Of a stretch of DNA of 36,890 nt, positions 1 to 9,236 are shown piece after piece. A model generated the notes under the pieces. That model was not told where the DNA came from and did no database searches. It worked only from the letters and a program-made list of their open reading frames with translations. Both the position numbers and the translations under genes were made by a program. The DNA lies in NCBI GenBank assembly GCA_027030435.1, contig JALVEX010000118.1, forward strand, positions 1 through 36,890. The letters are read 5' to 3'. The stretch's first letter is position 1. Each line of letters opens with the position of its first letter. The DNA is from Paracoccaceae bacterium (GTDB lineage: Bacteria; Pseudomonadota; Alphaproteobacteria; Rhodobacterales; Rhodobacteraceae).

Positions 1-101
1 GCAGGGGCCGGCAACCGCAAGCCGTGGCGCGAATGCTCCGGCACGCTTCATGCGGCCGCCCCTCAAGGCGTGGCCCAATGATAATAATGAAAGGGTCATA
101 C

Positions 102-1343
102 GTGACCAAATTTGCAGATCTGGGCCTTTCGCCCAAAATCCTGAAATCCGTCGAGCAGGCGGGCTACGAAACCCCCTCCCCCATTCAGGCGCAGGCAATC
201 CCGCTGGCGCTCGCGGGCCACGATATCCTCGGCCTCGCCCAGACGGGCACCGGCAAGACAGCCGCCTTCGGCCTGCCGCTGATCGAAAATCTCCTGGCCT
301 CGGGCAAGCGCCCGGCGCCGAAAACGGCGCGCGCGCTCATTCTGGCGCCCACCCGCGAACTGGTGAACCAGATCGCCGACAACCTTCGCCAGTATGTGAA
401 GGGCACGCCGCTCAGGGTAACAACCGTTGTCGGCGGCGTTTCCATCAATCGCCAGATCAAGGAGCTTTCGCGCGGCACGGATATCCTCGTGGCCACGCCG
501 GGACGGCTCATCGATCTGATCGAGCGGCGCGCCGTCGATCTCGGCCAGAGCCGCTATCTGGTGCTGGATGAAGCCGATCAGATGCTTGATCTGGGCTTCA
601 TCCATGCCCTGCGCCGCATCGCGCCGCTTCTGGGCACGCCCCGCCAGACGATGCTGTTTTCGGCCACCATGCCAAAGCAGATGAACGAGCTTTCCTCGGC
701 CTATCTCACCAACCCAAAACGCATCCAGGTGGCCACGCCGGGCAAGGCCGCCGACAAGGTGCGCCAATCGCTCCATTTTTCCCCTCAGGGCGAAAAGACG
801 GAGCTTCTGAAGGATTACCTCGACGCCTCCCCCGATGGCCTTGCGCTGGTATTCGCGCGCACCAAGCACGGGGCGGAGAAGCTGAAGAAGCATCTCGAGG
901 CATGCGGCTATGATGCCGTCTCGATCCACGGCAACAAATCCCAGGGCCAGCGCGAGCGCGCCATCCGCGCCTTCAAATCGGGCCAGGCCCGGGTGCTGGT
1001 GGCCACCGACGTTGCGGCGCGCGGGATCGACATCCCTGATGTCAGCCATGTCTACAATTACGATCTGCCGGAGGTGCCGGAAAACTACGTGCACCGCATC
1101 GGCCGCACCGCGCGCGCCGGCAAGGGGGGCGAGGCGATCGCTTTCGTCTCGGCCACAGAGATCGGCTACCTGCGCCAGATCCAGAAGCTGATGAAGCTCG
1201 ATATCCCCGTTGCCGGCGGCGAACGTCCGGCCGAGGAAAAGCCCGCCCCGCGCGGGCAGGGCGGTGGGCGGCGCCGGGGCGGCGGCGGCGGCAAGAGCCG
1301 CGGCTGGAAGGGCAGCCGCAACCGGCGGCGCTCGGCAGCCTGA
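102..1343 (+). CDS. DEAD-box ATP-dependent RNA helicase (RhlE-like)
   Basis: ATP-driven unwinding or remodelling of structured RNA and ribonucleoproteins in the cytoplasm. All helicase motifs are visible: Q motif near residues 22-34 (GYETPSPIQ), Walker A AQTGTGKT at 46-53, PTRELVNQ, TPGRLID, DEAD at 156-159, SATMP, ATDVAARGID and HRIGRTARAG from about 331. The C-terminus is a Gly/Arg/Lys-rich tail, probably unstructured and RNA-binding, as in RhlE-type enzymes of about 400 residues. I chose the GTG at 102 because homologues start at this TKFADLGLS sequence and an AAAGGG lies about 7 bases upstream; in-frame ATGs at 78 and 87 and the far upstream 24 are alternatives. The gene stands alone and ends just before a strong terminator. 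The RhlE subgroup is inferred from the tail and size; the DEAD-box call is firm. Confidence 0.95.
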   Translation: MTKFADLGLSPKILKSVEQAGYETPSPIQAQAIPLALAGHDILGLAQTGTGKTAAFGLPLIENLLASGKRPAPKTARALILAPTRELVNQIADNLRQYVKGTPLRVTTVVGGVSINRQIKELSRGTDILVATPGRLIDLIERRAVDLGQSRYLVLDEADQMLDLGFIHALRRIAPLLGTPRQTMLFSATMPKQMNELSSAYLTNPKRIQVATPGKAADKVRQSLHFSPQGEKTELLKDYLDASPDGLALVFARTKHGAEKLKKHLEACGYDAVSIHGNKSQGQRERAIRAFKSGQARVLVATDVAARGIDIPDVSHVYNYDLPEVPENYVHRIGRTARAGKGGEAIAFVSATEIGYLRQIQKLMKLDIPVAGGERPAEEKPAPRGQGGGRRRGGGGGKSRGWKGSRNRRRSAA

Positions 1344-1371
1344 ACCGGCAAAGGATCACTATCGAACAGCG

Positions 1372-1404
1372 AAAGGCCCGGCAGCATCACTGCCGGGCCT
1401 TTTT
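1372..1404 (+). terminator. Intrinsic terminator after the helicase gene
   Basis: A perfect 13-bp stem (AAAGGCCCGGCAG at 1372-1384 with its complement at 1390-1402) closes a 5-base loop and runs into a T tract (five T at 1400-1404). It starts 28 bases after the helicase stop. The stem is symmetric (AAA at its left foot), so it may also stop transcription arriving from the convergent universal stress gene. Confidence 0.9.
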
Positions 1405-1437
1405 CGATTCCTGCCTGTCACGGCACAGGCCTGCCGC

Positions 1438-2286
1438 TCAGCGGAAAAGCATCACCGGCAGCTGGCATCCCTGCACCATGGCGGTGGTGGTGGAGCCTAT
1501 GATCATGCTGCGGATGCGTGAATGGCCATAGGCCCCCATCACCAGGAGGCCCGTTTGCCGCGCCTTTGTCTGCTCGCAGATCACCTTTTCGGGCTGGCCC
1601 GTGACGATCTCGGCCACCACTTCGAATCCGGCTTCCCGCAACATCGCTTCCGCCCCTTCGAGCATCTCGCGCAGATCCGGCGTTTCTTCACCGATGGTCA
1701 GCAAGTGGCATTTCAGCCCTCTGAAAACGGGGCTCTTGGTAATATGCTCCAGCGCCCGCACGGCCGACGGCCCGCCATCGAAGGCCAGCGTGAAGCGCTC
1801 GATCTGGTGGAAGGCCCGCGCCGCCACCAGAACCGGCCGCTCGCTCGCGCGCACCACGCGTTCGAGATTGCTGCCGAGATGGAGCTTCGCGAAATCCGCC
1901 GCCTCGCCCCGCTTGCCGATCACGATCAGATCCGCCCCGCGCTCCAGGAGCGCCAGTTCCTCCACCAGATCGCCGTGGCGCAGCACCGTCACCACCTTCT
2001 CGACACCATCTTCTCTGAGGCTTGCCGCGCCATCTTCGAGGATCGCCCGTCCCCGCTTGAGGCTGAGCTTCGCCTGCTGCTCGTCAAGCTCAGCCAGCTC
2101 CTGCATGAGCTTCGTGCGCGCGCCAAGCCCGATGCTGCCTGAAAGATCGCCGCGCCGGGCTTCCCGCCGCCCGATCACATGCAGCAGCACCACCTCCGCG
2201 CCCATCCGCCGCGCAACCCATGCCGCGTGATCGCAGACGCTCCCGGAATAGACCGAGCCATCCACCAGTGCGATGATCCTTGCCAT
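1438..2286 (-). CDS. Universal stress protein, two UspA domains
   Basis: A 282-residue protein made of two tandem UspA-type domains. The second carries a textbook nucleotide-binding motif G-2x-G-9x-G-S (MGAYGHSRIRSMIIGSTT); the first has a similar stretch (IGKRG...HLGSNLERV) with one extra residue between the glycines. Tandem USPs bind ATP or act as sensors that modify partner proteins; the partner is not evident from sequence alone. The start ATG at 2284-2286 has an AGGAGG whose first bases overlap the stop codon of the upstream SulP gene, only 12 bases away, so the two are almost certainly co-transcribed and translationally coupled. A role in adjusting SulP transport is inferred from this linkage. 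Confidence 0.93.
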   Translation of the reverse strand: MARIIALVDGSVYSGSVCDHAAWVARRMGAEVVLLHVIGRREARRGDLSGSIGLGARTKLMQELAELDEQQAKLSLKRGRAILEDGAASLREDGVEKVVTVLRHGDLVEELALLERGADLIVIGKRGEAADFAKLHLGSNLERVVRASERPVLVAARAFHQIERFTLAFDGGPSAVRALEHITKSPVFRGLKCHLLTIGEETPDLREMLEGAEAMLREAGFEVVAEIVTGQPEKVICEQTKARQTGLLVMGAYGHSRIRSMIIGSTTTAMVQGCQLPVMLFR

Positions 2287-2298
2287 GCGCTTTTCCTC

Positions 2299-3789
2299 CT
2301 AATGGCCGAACAGACGCTCGATGGCATCCGGTTTGTCGTGAATGGCGAGCTTGTCCACGATGGTTTCGCTGGCCTTGTTGAGCCCCACGATATCCACCTC
2401 GGCGCCCTCGCGGCGAAATTTCAGCACCGCCTTGTCCAGCGCGCCCACGGCGGAAATATCCCAGATATGCGCATGGCTCACATCGATCACCACGCGATCG
2501 AGCGCCTCGTGAAAATCGAAGGATTTGAGGAAATCGGGCGCGGAGGCGAAGAAGAGCTGGCCGAACACATGATAGCTGCGCGCGCGGCCATCCTCGGAAA
2601 GCTCGGAAGTGACGCGGAAGATCTGCGCGATCTTGCCGGCAAAGAAGATGCCGGAAAGCAGCACGCCGGTGAGCACCCCGATCGCCAGATTGTGGGTGAA
2701 GACGGTAGCGGCCACCGTGGCCAGCATGACGATGGTTGAGCTCTGCGGATGGTGCCTGATCTCGCGGATCGACGACCAGCTGAAGGTGCCGATCGAAACC
2801 ATGATCATGATCGCCACCAGCGCCGGCATCGGGATCCGCGCCACCCAATCGCCGAGCCCCACGATCAGGATCAGCAGGAAAACCCCGGCGGCGAAGGTGG
2901 AAAGCCGTCCGCGGCCGCCCGATTTCACGTTGATCATGGATTGGCCGATCATGGCGCAGCCGGCCATTCCGCCGATGAAGCCGGTGGCGGTGTTGGCAAT
3001 CCCCTGGCCCACGCATTCGCGGTTCTTGTCGCTGTCGGTATCGGTGAGATCATCGATGATCTGGGCCGTCATCAGGCTTTCCAGAAGCCCCACCGCCGCC
3101 ACCGCCGCCGATACCGGGAAGATGATCCTGAGCGTCTCCAGATCGAGCGGGATGTCGGGGAAGAGGAATACGGGCAGGGTATCGGGCAATTCGCCCATGT
3201 CGCCCACATTGCGCACATCGAAGCCAAACCAGATCGTCAGCCCCGTCAGCACGATGATGGTGACAAGGGGCGAGGGGATGGCAGTGGTAACATGGGGAAA
3301 AAGATAGATGATCGCGAGCCCGGCGGCGACCATGGCGTAGGTTTCCCAAGTCACACCCGTAAGCTCGGGCAGCTGGGCCATGAAGATCAGGATCGCGAGC
3401 GCATTGACGAAGCCCGTCATCACCGATTTCGATACAAAACGCATCACATCGCCGAGCCTGAGGAAGCCGGCGATCACCTGAAGGATGCCGGCAAGCACCG
3501 TAGCCGCGAGCAGATATTCAAGCCCGTGCGCCTTCACCAGCCCCCCCATCAGCACCGCAGTGGCAGCGGTGGCGGCCGAGATCATCGCCGGCCGCCCGCC
3601 GGTGATCGCCGTGATCACCGCGATCGAGAAGGAGGCATAGAGCCCCACCTTGGGATCCACCCCGGCGATGATCGAAAAGGATATCGCCTCGGGGATCAGC
3701 GCCAGCGCCACCACGAGCCCGGCCAGGAGATCGGCGCGCGGGCTGATCAGCCACTCGCGGCGCAGGGTGATGATGAGATCGGTTTTCAC
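2299..3789 (-). CDS. SulP-family inorganic anion transporter with STAS domain
   Basis: A 496-residue inner-membrane protein with about a dozen hydrophobic segments followed by a C-terminal cytoplasmic STAS domain (roughly residues 400-496, containing VVIDVSHAHIWDISAVGALD). The N-terminal ALALIPEAISFSIIAGV is the characteristic first-helix sequence of SulP/SLC26 proteins. Members move sulfate, bicarbonate or other anions, often with Na+ or H+; the substrate cannot be read from the sequence. The start is a GTG at 3787-3789 with GGAGG six bases upstream; no ATG fits as well. It is shorter than plant and animal members but normal for bacteria. It is followed at 12 bases by a USP gene, a transporter-plus-regulator pair. 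Confidence 0.93.
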   Translation of the reverse strand: MKTDLIITLRREWLISPRADLLAGLVVALALIPEAISFSIIAGVDPKVGLYASFSIAVITAITGGRPAMISAATAATAVLMGGLVKAHGLEYLLAATVLAGILQVIAGFLRLGDVMRFVSKSVMTGFVNALAILIFMAQLPELTGVTWETYAMVAAGLAIIYLFPHVTTAIPSPLVTIIVLTGLTIWFGFDVRNVGDMGELPDTLPVFLFPDIPLDLETLRIIFPVSAAVAAVGLLESLMTAQIIDDLTDTDSDKNRECVGQGIANTATGFIGGMAGCAMIGQSMINVKSGGRGRLSTFAAGVFLLILIVGLGDWVARIPMPALVAIMIMVSIGTFSWSSIREIRHHPQSSTIVMLATVAATVFTHNLAIGVLTGVLLSGIFFAGKIAQIFRVTSELSEDGRARSYHVFGQLFFASAPDFLKSFDFHEALDRVVIDVSHAHIWDISAVGALDKAVLKFRREGAEVDIVGLNKASETIVDKLAIHDKPDAIERLFGH

Positions 3790-3821
3790 GTTCGGCCTCC
3801 GACAAATTCTTCAAGCCGCCC

Positions 3822-3850
3822 GCTATAGAGGCGATAGGCTGGCTTGGCCA
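3822..3850 (-). promoter_or_regulatory. Candidate promoter for SulP-usp pair
   Basis: On the minus strand TGGCCA (3845-3850) and TATAGC (3822-3827) are 17 bases apart, 33 bases before the SulP GTG. Each matches the sigma-70 consensus at four of six positions. This is a plausible but unproven promoter in the 186-base gap between the peptide-transporter operon and SulP. Confidence 0.3.
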
Positions 3851-3975
3851 GAGGGAAGGATACTGTCAGGATTGGTGCGTCGGTATTGGCCGATGCGCGA
3901 AACATCGCATCCGCCATGGCCACAGGCCAGCCCGGTGCAGGAAACCACGCACCGTGGCCAGCGCCACGAGGATGC

Positions 3976-4746
3976 TCATGCCCTCTGCTCGGCGTTCGGA
4001 TTGTAGCCGCTGGCGCTTTCCAGAAGGTGGCGCGTGTAGGGGTGCTCGGCACGCATGGCGCGCATCTCCTCCACGCTCAGCATCTCGACGATCTCACCGT
4101 TCTGCATCACCGCCGTGGCCTCGCACATATGCGCGATCACCGCGAGATCATGGCTGACCATGAGATAGGTCAGCCCGTGCTCCTCGCGCAGATCGGTAAG
4201 GAGATTGAGCACCTCGGCCTGCACGCTCACGTCGAGCGCCGAGGTGGGCTCGTCGAGCAGCAGCACGGAAGGCTCGGGCGCCAGCGCGCGCGCGATCGCC
4301 ACCCGCTGGCGCTGGCCGCCCGAAAGCTGGTGGGGATAGCGGAAGCGGTAGCTCGGCCCGAGGCCGACATCGGCGAGAAGCGCATTCACCCGCCTGTCGA
4401 TATCGGAGAATCCGTGCAGCTTCAGCACTTCGGAGAGCACCTGATCCACCGAGTGGCGCGGGTGCAGGCTGGCGTAGGGATCCTGAAACACCATCTGCAC
4501 CTCCTTGTAGAAGGCGCGATCGCGTTTCTCCCCGAGCTTTCGCTCCCCCACAACCATCTCGCCCGACCAGTTGGGCACAAGCCCCATCAGCGCGCGCAGG
4601 ATGGTGGATTTGCCCGAGCCCGATTCCCCCACCAGCCCGAAGCTCGCGCCCGAGGGAACTTCGAATGTGGCATTCTTCACCGCATCGACGCGATCCTCGC
4701 CCTCTCCGAACCACACGCAAAGATCCCTGAATGCAAGCCTGCTCAT
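3976..4746 (-). CDS. Peptide ABC transporter ATP-binding protein (DppF/OppF type)
   Basis: Second of two ATPases energising the peptide importer encoded upstream. Visible: Walker A GESGSGKS, Q-loop region VFQDPYASL, signature LSGGQRQR, Walker B VLLLDEPTSALD, and a switch His in MVSHD. The HPYTRHLLES near the C-terminus is the oligopeptide-transporter ATPase C-terminal signature. At 256 residues it lacks the long tail of enteric OppF/DppF but is complete. Its ATG (4744-4746) overlaps the TGA of the previous gene in the form ATGA, so it is the last, translationally coupled gene of the operon. A weak hairpin without a T tract (3953-3968) follows the stop. Confidence 0.93.
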   Translation of the reverse strand: MSRLAFRDLCVWFGEGEDRVDAVKNATFEVPSGASFGLVGESGSGKSTILRALMGLVPNWSGEMVVGERKLGEKRDRAFYKEVQMVFQDPYASLHPRHSVDQVLSEVLKLHGFSDIDRRVNALLADVGLGPSYRFRYPHQLSGGQRQRVAIARALAPEPSVLLLDEPTSALDVSVQAEVLNLLTDLREEHGLTYLMVSHDLAVIAHMCEATAVMQNGEIVEMLSVEEMRAMRAEHPYTRHLLESASGYNPNAEQRA

Positions 4747-5606
4747 TGGCGTCCGCTCACGCTTGGGGCGTCCAGCCAGGCCGGATCGCGTTTCAGAACT
4801 TCAAGATGATGGCGCGGCTCGTCAAGCCGCGGCAGCGAGCCGAGCAATCCGCGGGTGTAGGGATGGCGCGCCTCGTGCAGGCGATCGGCATCGCAGACCT
4901 CGACGATCTTGCCGGCATACATGATCAGCACCCGATCGCAGAAGCTCGCCACGAGATTGAGATCGTGGCTGATGAAGATCAGCCCCATGCCGCGCTCGCG
5001 CACCAGGCGATCCATGATCGAGAGCACCTGCGTCTGCACGCTCACGTCAAGCGCCGAAGTGGGCTCGTCGGCAATCAGGATATCGGGCTCGGTGACCATC
5101 ATCATGGCGATCATGATGCGCTGGCCCATCCCGCCCGACATCTCGTGCGGATAGGCCCGCATCACCCGCTCGGGATCCCGGATCGAGACGGCTTCCAGCA
5201 TCTCGATCGCCTTTTCATATGCCGCCCGCTTGCCGGCGCCGGTGTGAAAGCGGTAGATTTCCATGATCTGATCGCCGATGCGCATCACCGGGTTGAGCGA
5301 GAATTTCGGATCCTGCATCACCATGGAAATGCGCTGTCCGCGGATCTTCTGCATCTCGCGTTCGGAAAGCTTCAGCAGATCGGTGCCTTCCAGCTCCAGT
5401 TTCCCGGCCTCCACCCTTCCGGGCGGGCGGATGAGGCGCAGGATGGCGCGCCCCGTCATCGATTTGCCGGAGCCCGATTCCCCCACGATCCCGAGGCGCT
5501 CGCGCCCCAGCGTGAAGGAAATGCCGCGCACCGCCTGAAAATCCCCCTGCCGGGTTGGGAAGGTGACGGTGAGATCTTCGATATCGAGAAGAGGTTTTTC
5601 AGACAT
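4743..5606 (-). CDS. Peptide ABC transporter ATP-binding protein (DppD/OppD type)
   Basis: First ATPase subunit of the importer. Walker A GESGSGKS, signature MSGGMGQRIMIAMMM (Gly-rich variant usual for DppD-like subunits), Walker B ILIADEPTSALD, switch His in FISHD and the C-terminal HPYTRGLLGSLPRL oligopeptide-transporter motif are all present. I chose ATG at 5604-5606, which overlaps the preceding permease stop as TGATG; a GTG directly before it would only add one residue. The two different ATPases imply a heterodimeric motor, as in Dpp and Opp systems. Confidence 0.93.
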   Translation of the reverse strand: MSEKPLLDIEDLTVTFPTRQGDFQAVRGISFTLGRERLGIVGESGSGKSMTGRAILRLIRPPGRVEAGKLELEGTDLLKLSEREMQKIRGQRISMVMQDPKFSLNPVMRIGDQIMEIYRFHTGAGKRAAYEKAIEMLEAVSIRDPERVMRAYPHEMSGGMGQRIMIAMMMVTEPDILIADEPTSALDVSVQTQVLSIMDRLVRERGMGLIFISHDLNLVASFCDRVLIMYAGKIVEVCDADRLHEARHPYTRGLLGSLPRLDEPRHHLEVLKRDPAWLDAPSVSGRQ

Positions 5607-6535
5607 CACCCGGCATCCTTCGGATCAAGCACATCGCGCAGGCCGTCCCCCAGGAGATTGAAGGCGAGCGACACGATGAAGATGGCGAGCCCCGGCATGG
5701 TGGCCACCCACCAGTGATCCAGGATGAAACGCCGCCCCTCGGCCACCATGGCGCCCCACTCGGGGCTCGGGGGCTGGGCGCCAAGGCCGAGGAAGCCGAG
5801 GCCGGCGGCGGTGAGGATCACGCCCGCCATGTCAAGCGTGACGCGCACGATCAGCGAGCTGATGCACAGGGGCCAGATGTGTTTCGTGATGATGCGCATC
5901 GGCCCCGCGCCCTGAAGGCGTATCGCCGCGATATAATCGGAATTGCGGATGGTGAGGGTTTCTGCCCGCGCCAGGCGCGCATAGGGCGGCCAGGCGGTGA
6001 TCGAGATCGCCAGCACTGCGTTCTCGATGCCTGCGCCCAGCGCCGCCACGAAGGCAAGCGCCAGCACGAGGCGGGGGAAGGCGAGGAAAATGTCGGTGAG
6101 GCGCATCAGAACCGCATCCACGATCCCGCCCGCATAGCCCGCAACGGTGCCCACCAGCAGCCCCACGATCGGGGCGATCAGCGCCACGAGCGTGACGATA
6201 TAGAGCGTGATGCGCGAGCCGTAGATGAGGCGCGAGAGGATGTCGCGCCCGAGGCTGTCGGTGCCGAGGAGATGGCCTTCGCTCAAGGGCGGCTTGAGCC
6301 TGCCCGCAAGATCCTGGGCCAGCGGATCATGGGGCGCAATCCAGGGGGCGAAGGCGGCGATCAGCACCAGCAGGATCAGGATCATCAGGCCCACCATGGC
6401 CATCGTGTTGGAGCGGAACTTGAGCCAGCCGGAATAAAACGCCACGCAGCGCGCATGGAAGCGCGAGGTCGGCGTATCGGTGAGGAGCCAGCCGCGAAAG
6501 CCGAGGCGGGGATCGTTCAGGCTGTCTGACATCAT
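5606..6535 (-). CDS. Peptide ABC transporter permease (DppC type)
   Basis: Inner-membrane subunit with six predicted helices: one near residues 45-68, then five after the conserved GTDSLGRDILSRLIYGSR region that opens the permease domain. The cytoplasmic EAA coupling loop is seen around ETLTIRNSDYIAAIRLQGA. The C-terminal LGFLGLGAQPPSPEWG is typical of DppC/OppC. Its ATG overlaps the dppB-like stop (ATGA at 6532-6535) and its stop overlaps the next gene, so subunit production is tightly coupled. Confidence 0.93.
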   Translation of the reverse strand: MMSDSLNDPRLGFRGWLLTDTPTSRFHARCVAFYSGWLKFRSNTMAMVGLMILILLVLIAAFAPWIAPHDPLAQDLAGRLKPPLSEGHLLGTDSLGRDILSRLIYGSRITLYIVTLVALIAPIVGLLVGTVAGYAGGIVDAVLMRLTDIFLAFPRLVLALAFVAALGAGIENAVLAISITAWPPYARLARAETLTIRNSDYIAAIRLQGAGPMRIITKHIWPLCISSLIVRVTLDMAGVILTAAGLGFLGLGAQPPSPEWGAMVAEGRRFILDHWWVATMPGLAIFIVSLAFNLLGDGLRDVLDPKDAG

Positions 6536-7593
6536 TTCGCCCTCGGATCGAAGACCTGGTAGAGAAGGTCGGAGAAGATATTGAGCAGAACGAAGATCAG
6601 CCCCACCACGACCGTTCCGCCAAGAACGGCGTTCATGTCGGCTGACAAGAGGGCGGTGGTGATATAGGAGCCAAGCCCCGGCCAGGCGAAAATGGTTTCG
6701 GTCAGCACCGCGCCTTCAAGAAGGTTGGCGTAGGAAAGGGCGATCACGGTGATGAGCTGCACGCGGATATTGCCGAAGGCGTGTTTCCAGATCACGCGGC
6801 GCTCGGGCAGGCCCTTCACGCGCGCGGTGGTGATGTATTCCGCCGAAAGCTGCTCGAGCATGAAGCTGCGGGTCATGCGGCTGATATAAGCCATGGAGTA
6901 GTAGCCCAGAATGGAAGCGGGCAGGATGATGTGGCTGAAGGCGTTTTTGAACACGTCCCAGTTGCCGGCAAGGAGGCTGTCCAGCAGGATCATGCCGGTG
7001 CGCTCGGGCACCATGCCCTCCCAGATGATATCGAGCCGCCCCGGCCCGCCGACCCAGTTGAGTATGCCGTAGAAGATCAGAAGGCCCATGAGGCCGAGCC
7101 AGAAGATGGGCATGGAATAGCCGATCAGCGCCACCACGCGGGCGGTCTGATCGATCCAGGAGCCGCGCTTCACCGCCGCCATCACGCCAAGCGGCACACC
7201 GATCACCACCCCGAACAGCACGCCCAGCGTTGCCAGTTCGAAGGTGGCGGGAAAGACGCGCCGGATATCCTCGGCCACGGGGCGGGCATTGAGGAGCGAC
7301 ATGCCGAAATCCCCGTGCAGCACATCCCATATGTAATAGCCGAACTGCACGAGAAGGGGTCTGTCGAGCCCCATGTCGTGATAGACCTGCTGATAGACCT
7401 CATTGGTGGCCCGCTCGCCCACCACCGCCAGCACAGGATCCACGGGCATCACCCGCCCGATGATGAAGGTAATGAACATCAGCCCCAGCATGGTGATGAC
7501 AACCGAGCCGAGAACGCGTGCGATCTTCCAGAGGATCCGTTGGAAACGGGGCAGCCTGTGCCGCCCCGCTCCCCTGTTTTCGGCCAGTGCCAT
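6532..7593 (-). CDS. Peptide ABC transporter permease (DppB type)
   Basis: A 353-residue membrane subunit pairing with the DppC-like permease. It has an N-terminal helix (about residues 29-52), the periplasmic stretch MGLDRPLLVQFGYYIWDVLHGDFG that marks DppB/OppB proteins, then five helices. The EAA loop is seen in EYITTARVKGLPERRVIWKH, and the end carries FAWPGLGSYI. The N-terminus is slightly long and basic compared with enteric DppB. The ATG at 7591-7593 directly abuts the TAG of the binding-protein gene, with no intervening base. Confidence 0.93.
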   Translation of the reverse strand: MALAENRGAGRHRLPRFQRILWKIARVLGSVVITMLGLMFITFIIGRVMPVDPVLAVVGERATNEVYQQVYHDMGLDRPLLVQFGYYIWDVLHGDFGMSLLNARPVAEDIRRVFPATFELATLGVLFGVVIGVPLGVMAAVKRGSWIDQTARVVALIGYSMPIFWLGLMGLLIFYGILNWVGGPGRLDIIWEGMVPERTGMILLDSLLAGNWDVFKNAFSHIILPASILGYYSMAYISRMTRSFMLEQLSAEYITTARVKGLPERRVIWKHAFGNIRVQLITVIALSYANLLEGAVLTETIFAWPGLGSYITTALLSADMNAVLGGTVVVGLIFVLLNIFSDLLYQVFDPRAK

Positions 7594-9192
7594 CTACTTC
7601 GTCACCGGCCAGTAGGAAACGGCGGTGATGGCGCCGCCGAGATTGAGGTTCTTCACGTTGTCGCGCCGCCCCGTCTGCTCGATCTTCTGGAACATGATCC
7701 CGAAGGGCGATTTCTGGCGGAACTCGGCCTGGATATCGCGATACATCTGCGCGCGCACATCGCGATCCTTCTCGATCACCGCGGCTTCCACCTTGGGGGT
7801 GAGGCCATCGGTATCCCAGGCATTGCGCCAGGCGAGAAGGCCGGTGAGCTTGGCTTCATCGCGGTTGTCGGGGTTATAGGCGAAGGTGCCGGCATTGGTG
7901 TGGGGATCGGGGTAGTCCGGGCCCCAGGCGCCGATATACATGTCGAGATCACGCGCACGATACCGCCCGAGGATCTGCTTGCCGGTGCCCACGGTGAGCT
8001 TCAGCGTGATGCCGGCCTGAGCGAAGGTGTTCTGCAGCGATTGCGCGATTTCGAGCCGATCCTGGGCTTCGCGCACCCCGGCCTCGATCTCGAACGGGCC
8101 GACACCGGCCTTCTTCAGAAGCTCCTTCGCCTTCTCGATGTTGAGGCTGAAGGGATTTTCATCCACCGCGCCGAGATATGTCGCGGGGAGGAAATTCTGA
8201 TGGATCACATACTGGCCCTTGAGGAAACTGTCCTGCATGCCCTGGTAATCGATCAGATACTTGATCGCCTGGCGCACCTCGGGCTTCGAAAGGATCGGGT
8301 GCTTCTGGTTGACGGAAATATACATGATCCGCCCGCGCAGCTCGCTGTCGATCGCAACGCCCGGCGTGCCCTCGAGCCCCTGCACGTCCTGCGGGTTGAG
8401 ATCGCGGGCCACATCGATATCGCCGCGCTCAAGAAGCAGGCGCTGGGTGGCGCTTTCGGGCACATGGCGCACGATCACCCTTTCCATGGCAGGCTTCGGG
8501 CCCCACCACTCGGGATTGACCACGAGGCTCACGGATTCATTGGGCTTCCATGCCACCAGCTTGTAGGGGCCGGAGCCTGCGCTGTTGGTCTTGAGCCAGG
8601 CATTGCCCATGTCGCCGTCAACTTCGTGCTTCATCACCTCTTCCTTGTCGAGGATGCCGCCGATGGTGGCGGTGAGGCAGTTCAGCACGAAGGAGGTGGC
8701 ATATTGCTTGTCGGTGGTGAGGCTGACCTTGTTGCCATCCACGACCTTGATCATCTCATCCACGTTCTCCGGCGTGAAGCCGAATTGCGTGAGGATGAAG
8801 CTCGGGGTCTTGTTGAGCTTCACCGCCCGCTGAAGCGACCACGCCGCATCCTCGGCGCGGATCGGATTGCCGGAGGCAAACTTGCGCCCCTGCGCGATGG
8901 TGAAGGTGATGGTCTTGCCGTCATCGGAAACTTCCCAGCTTTCGGCGATATCCGGGCCATAACCGGCATCCAGATTCATCGGATCGAAATTGACGAGCTT
9001 GGAGTAGATGTTGCGGCTCACGTCGGAACCGGCGAATTCGAAGCTTTCGGCCGGATCGAGGGTGGTGATATCGTCAATCTGGTTGGCGATCACCAGCACG
9101 TTGGGCGGGGTTTCGGCCACGCCCGGCACCGGGGCAAACCCCACCGCGAGCGCCATCACGGCCGCGGTTGTTATCTTTTTCATGAAACTCAT
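7594..9192 (-). CDS. Periplasmic peptide-binding protein of ABC transporter (family 5 SBP)
   Basis: A 532-residue solute-binding protein of the DppA/OppA (family 5) group. A Sec signal peptide covers residues 1 to about 26 (MSFMKKITTAAVMALAVG..., cleavage after VAE or GVA). Family features include DDITTLDPAESFEF near the start of the mature protein, AESWEVSDDGKTITFTI, and the GAWGPDYPDPHTNAGTF segment in the C-terminal lobe. It captures the ligand in the periplasm and delivers it to the permeases encoded next. A strong GGAGGAAG lies six to ten bases before the ATG. The dipeptidase gene ends 44 bases upstream, suggesting di- or oligopeptide ligands; that is an inference. Confidence 0.93.
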   Translation of the reverse strand: MSFMKKITTAAVMALAVGFAPVPGVAETPPNVLVIANQIDDITTLDPAESFEFAGSDVSRNIYSKLVNFDPMNLDAGYGPDIAESWEVSDDGKTITFTIAQGRKFASGNPIRAEDAAWSLQRAVKLNKTPSFILTQFGFTPENVDEMIKVVDGNKVSLTTDKQYATSFVLNCLTATIGGILDKEEVMKHEVDGDMGNAWLKTNSAGSGPYKLVAWKPNESVSLVVNPEWWGPKPAMERVIVRHVPESATQRLLLERGDIDVARDLNPQDVQGLEGTPGVAIDSELRGRIMYISVNQKHPILSKPEVRQAIKYLIDYQGMQDSFLKGQYVIHQNFLPATYLGAVDENPFSLNIEKAKELLKKAGVGPFEIEAGVREAQDRLEIAQSLQNTFAQAGITLKLTVGTGKQILGRYRARDLDMYIGAWGPDYPDPHTNAGTFAYNPDNRDEAKLTGLLAWRNAWDTDGLTPKVEAAVIEKDRDVRAQMYRDIQAEFRQKSPFGIMFQKIEQTGRRDNVKNLNLGGAITAVSYWPVTK

Positions 9193-9236
9193 GATCTTCC
9201 TCCTCTCTGTTGGCTATTATTTGACCACTTATACAA

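Noticed and set aside
3953..3968. Terminator of the peptide-transporter operon
   Set aside because: The CGTGGC/GCCACG stem is short and lacks a T tract.
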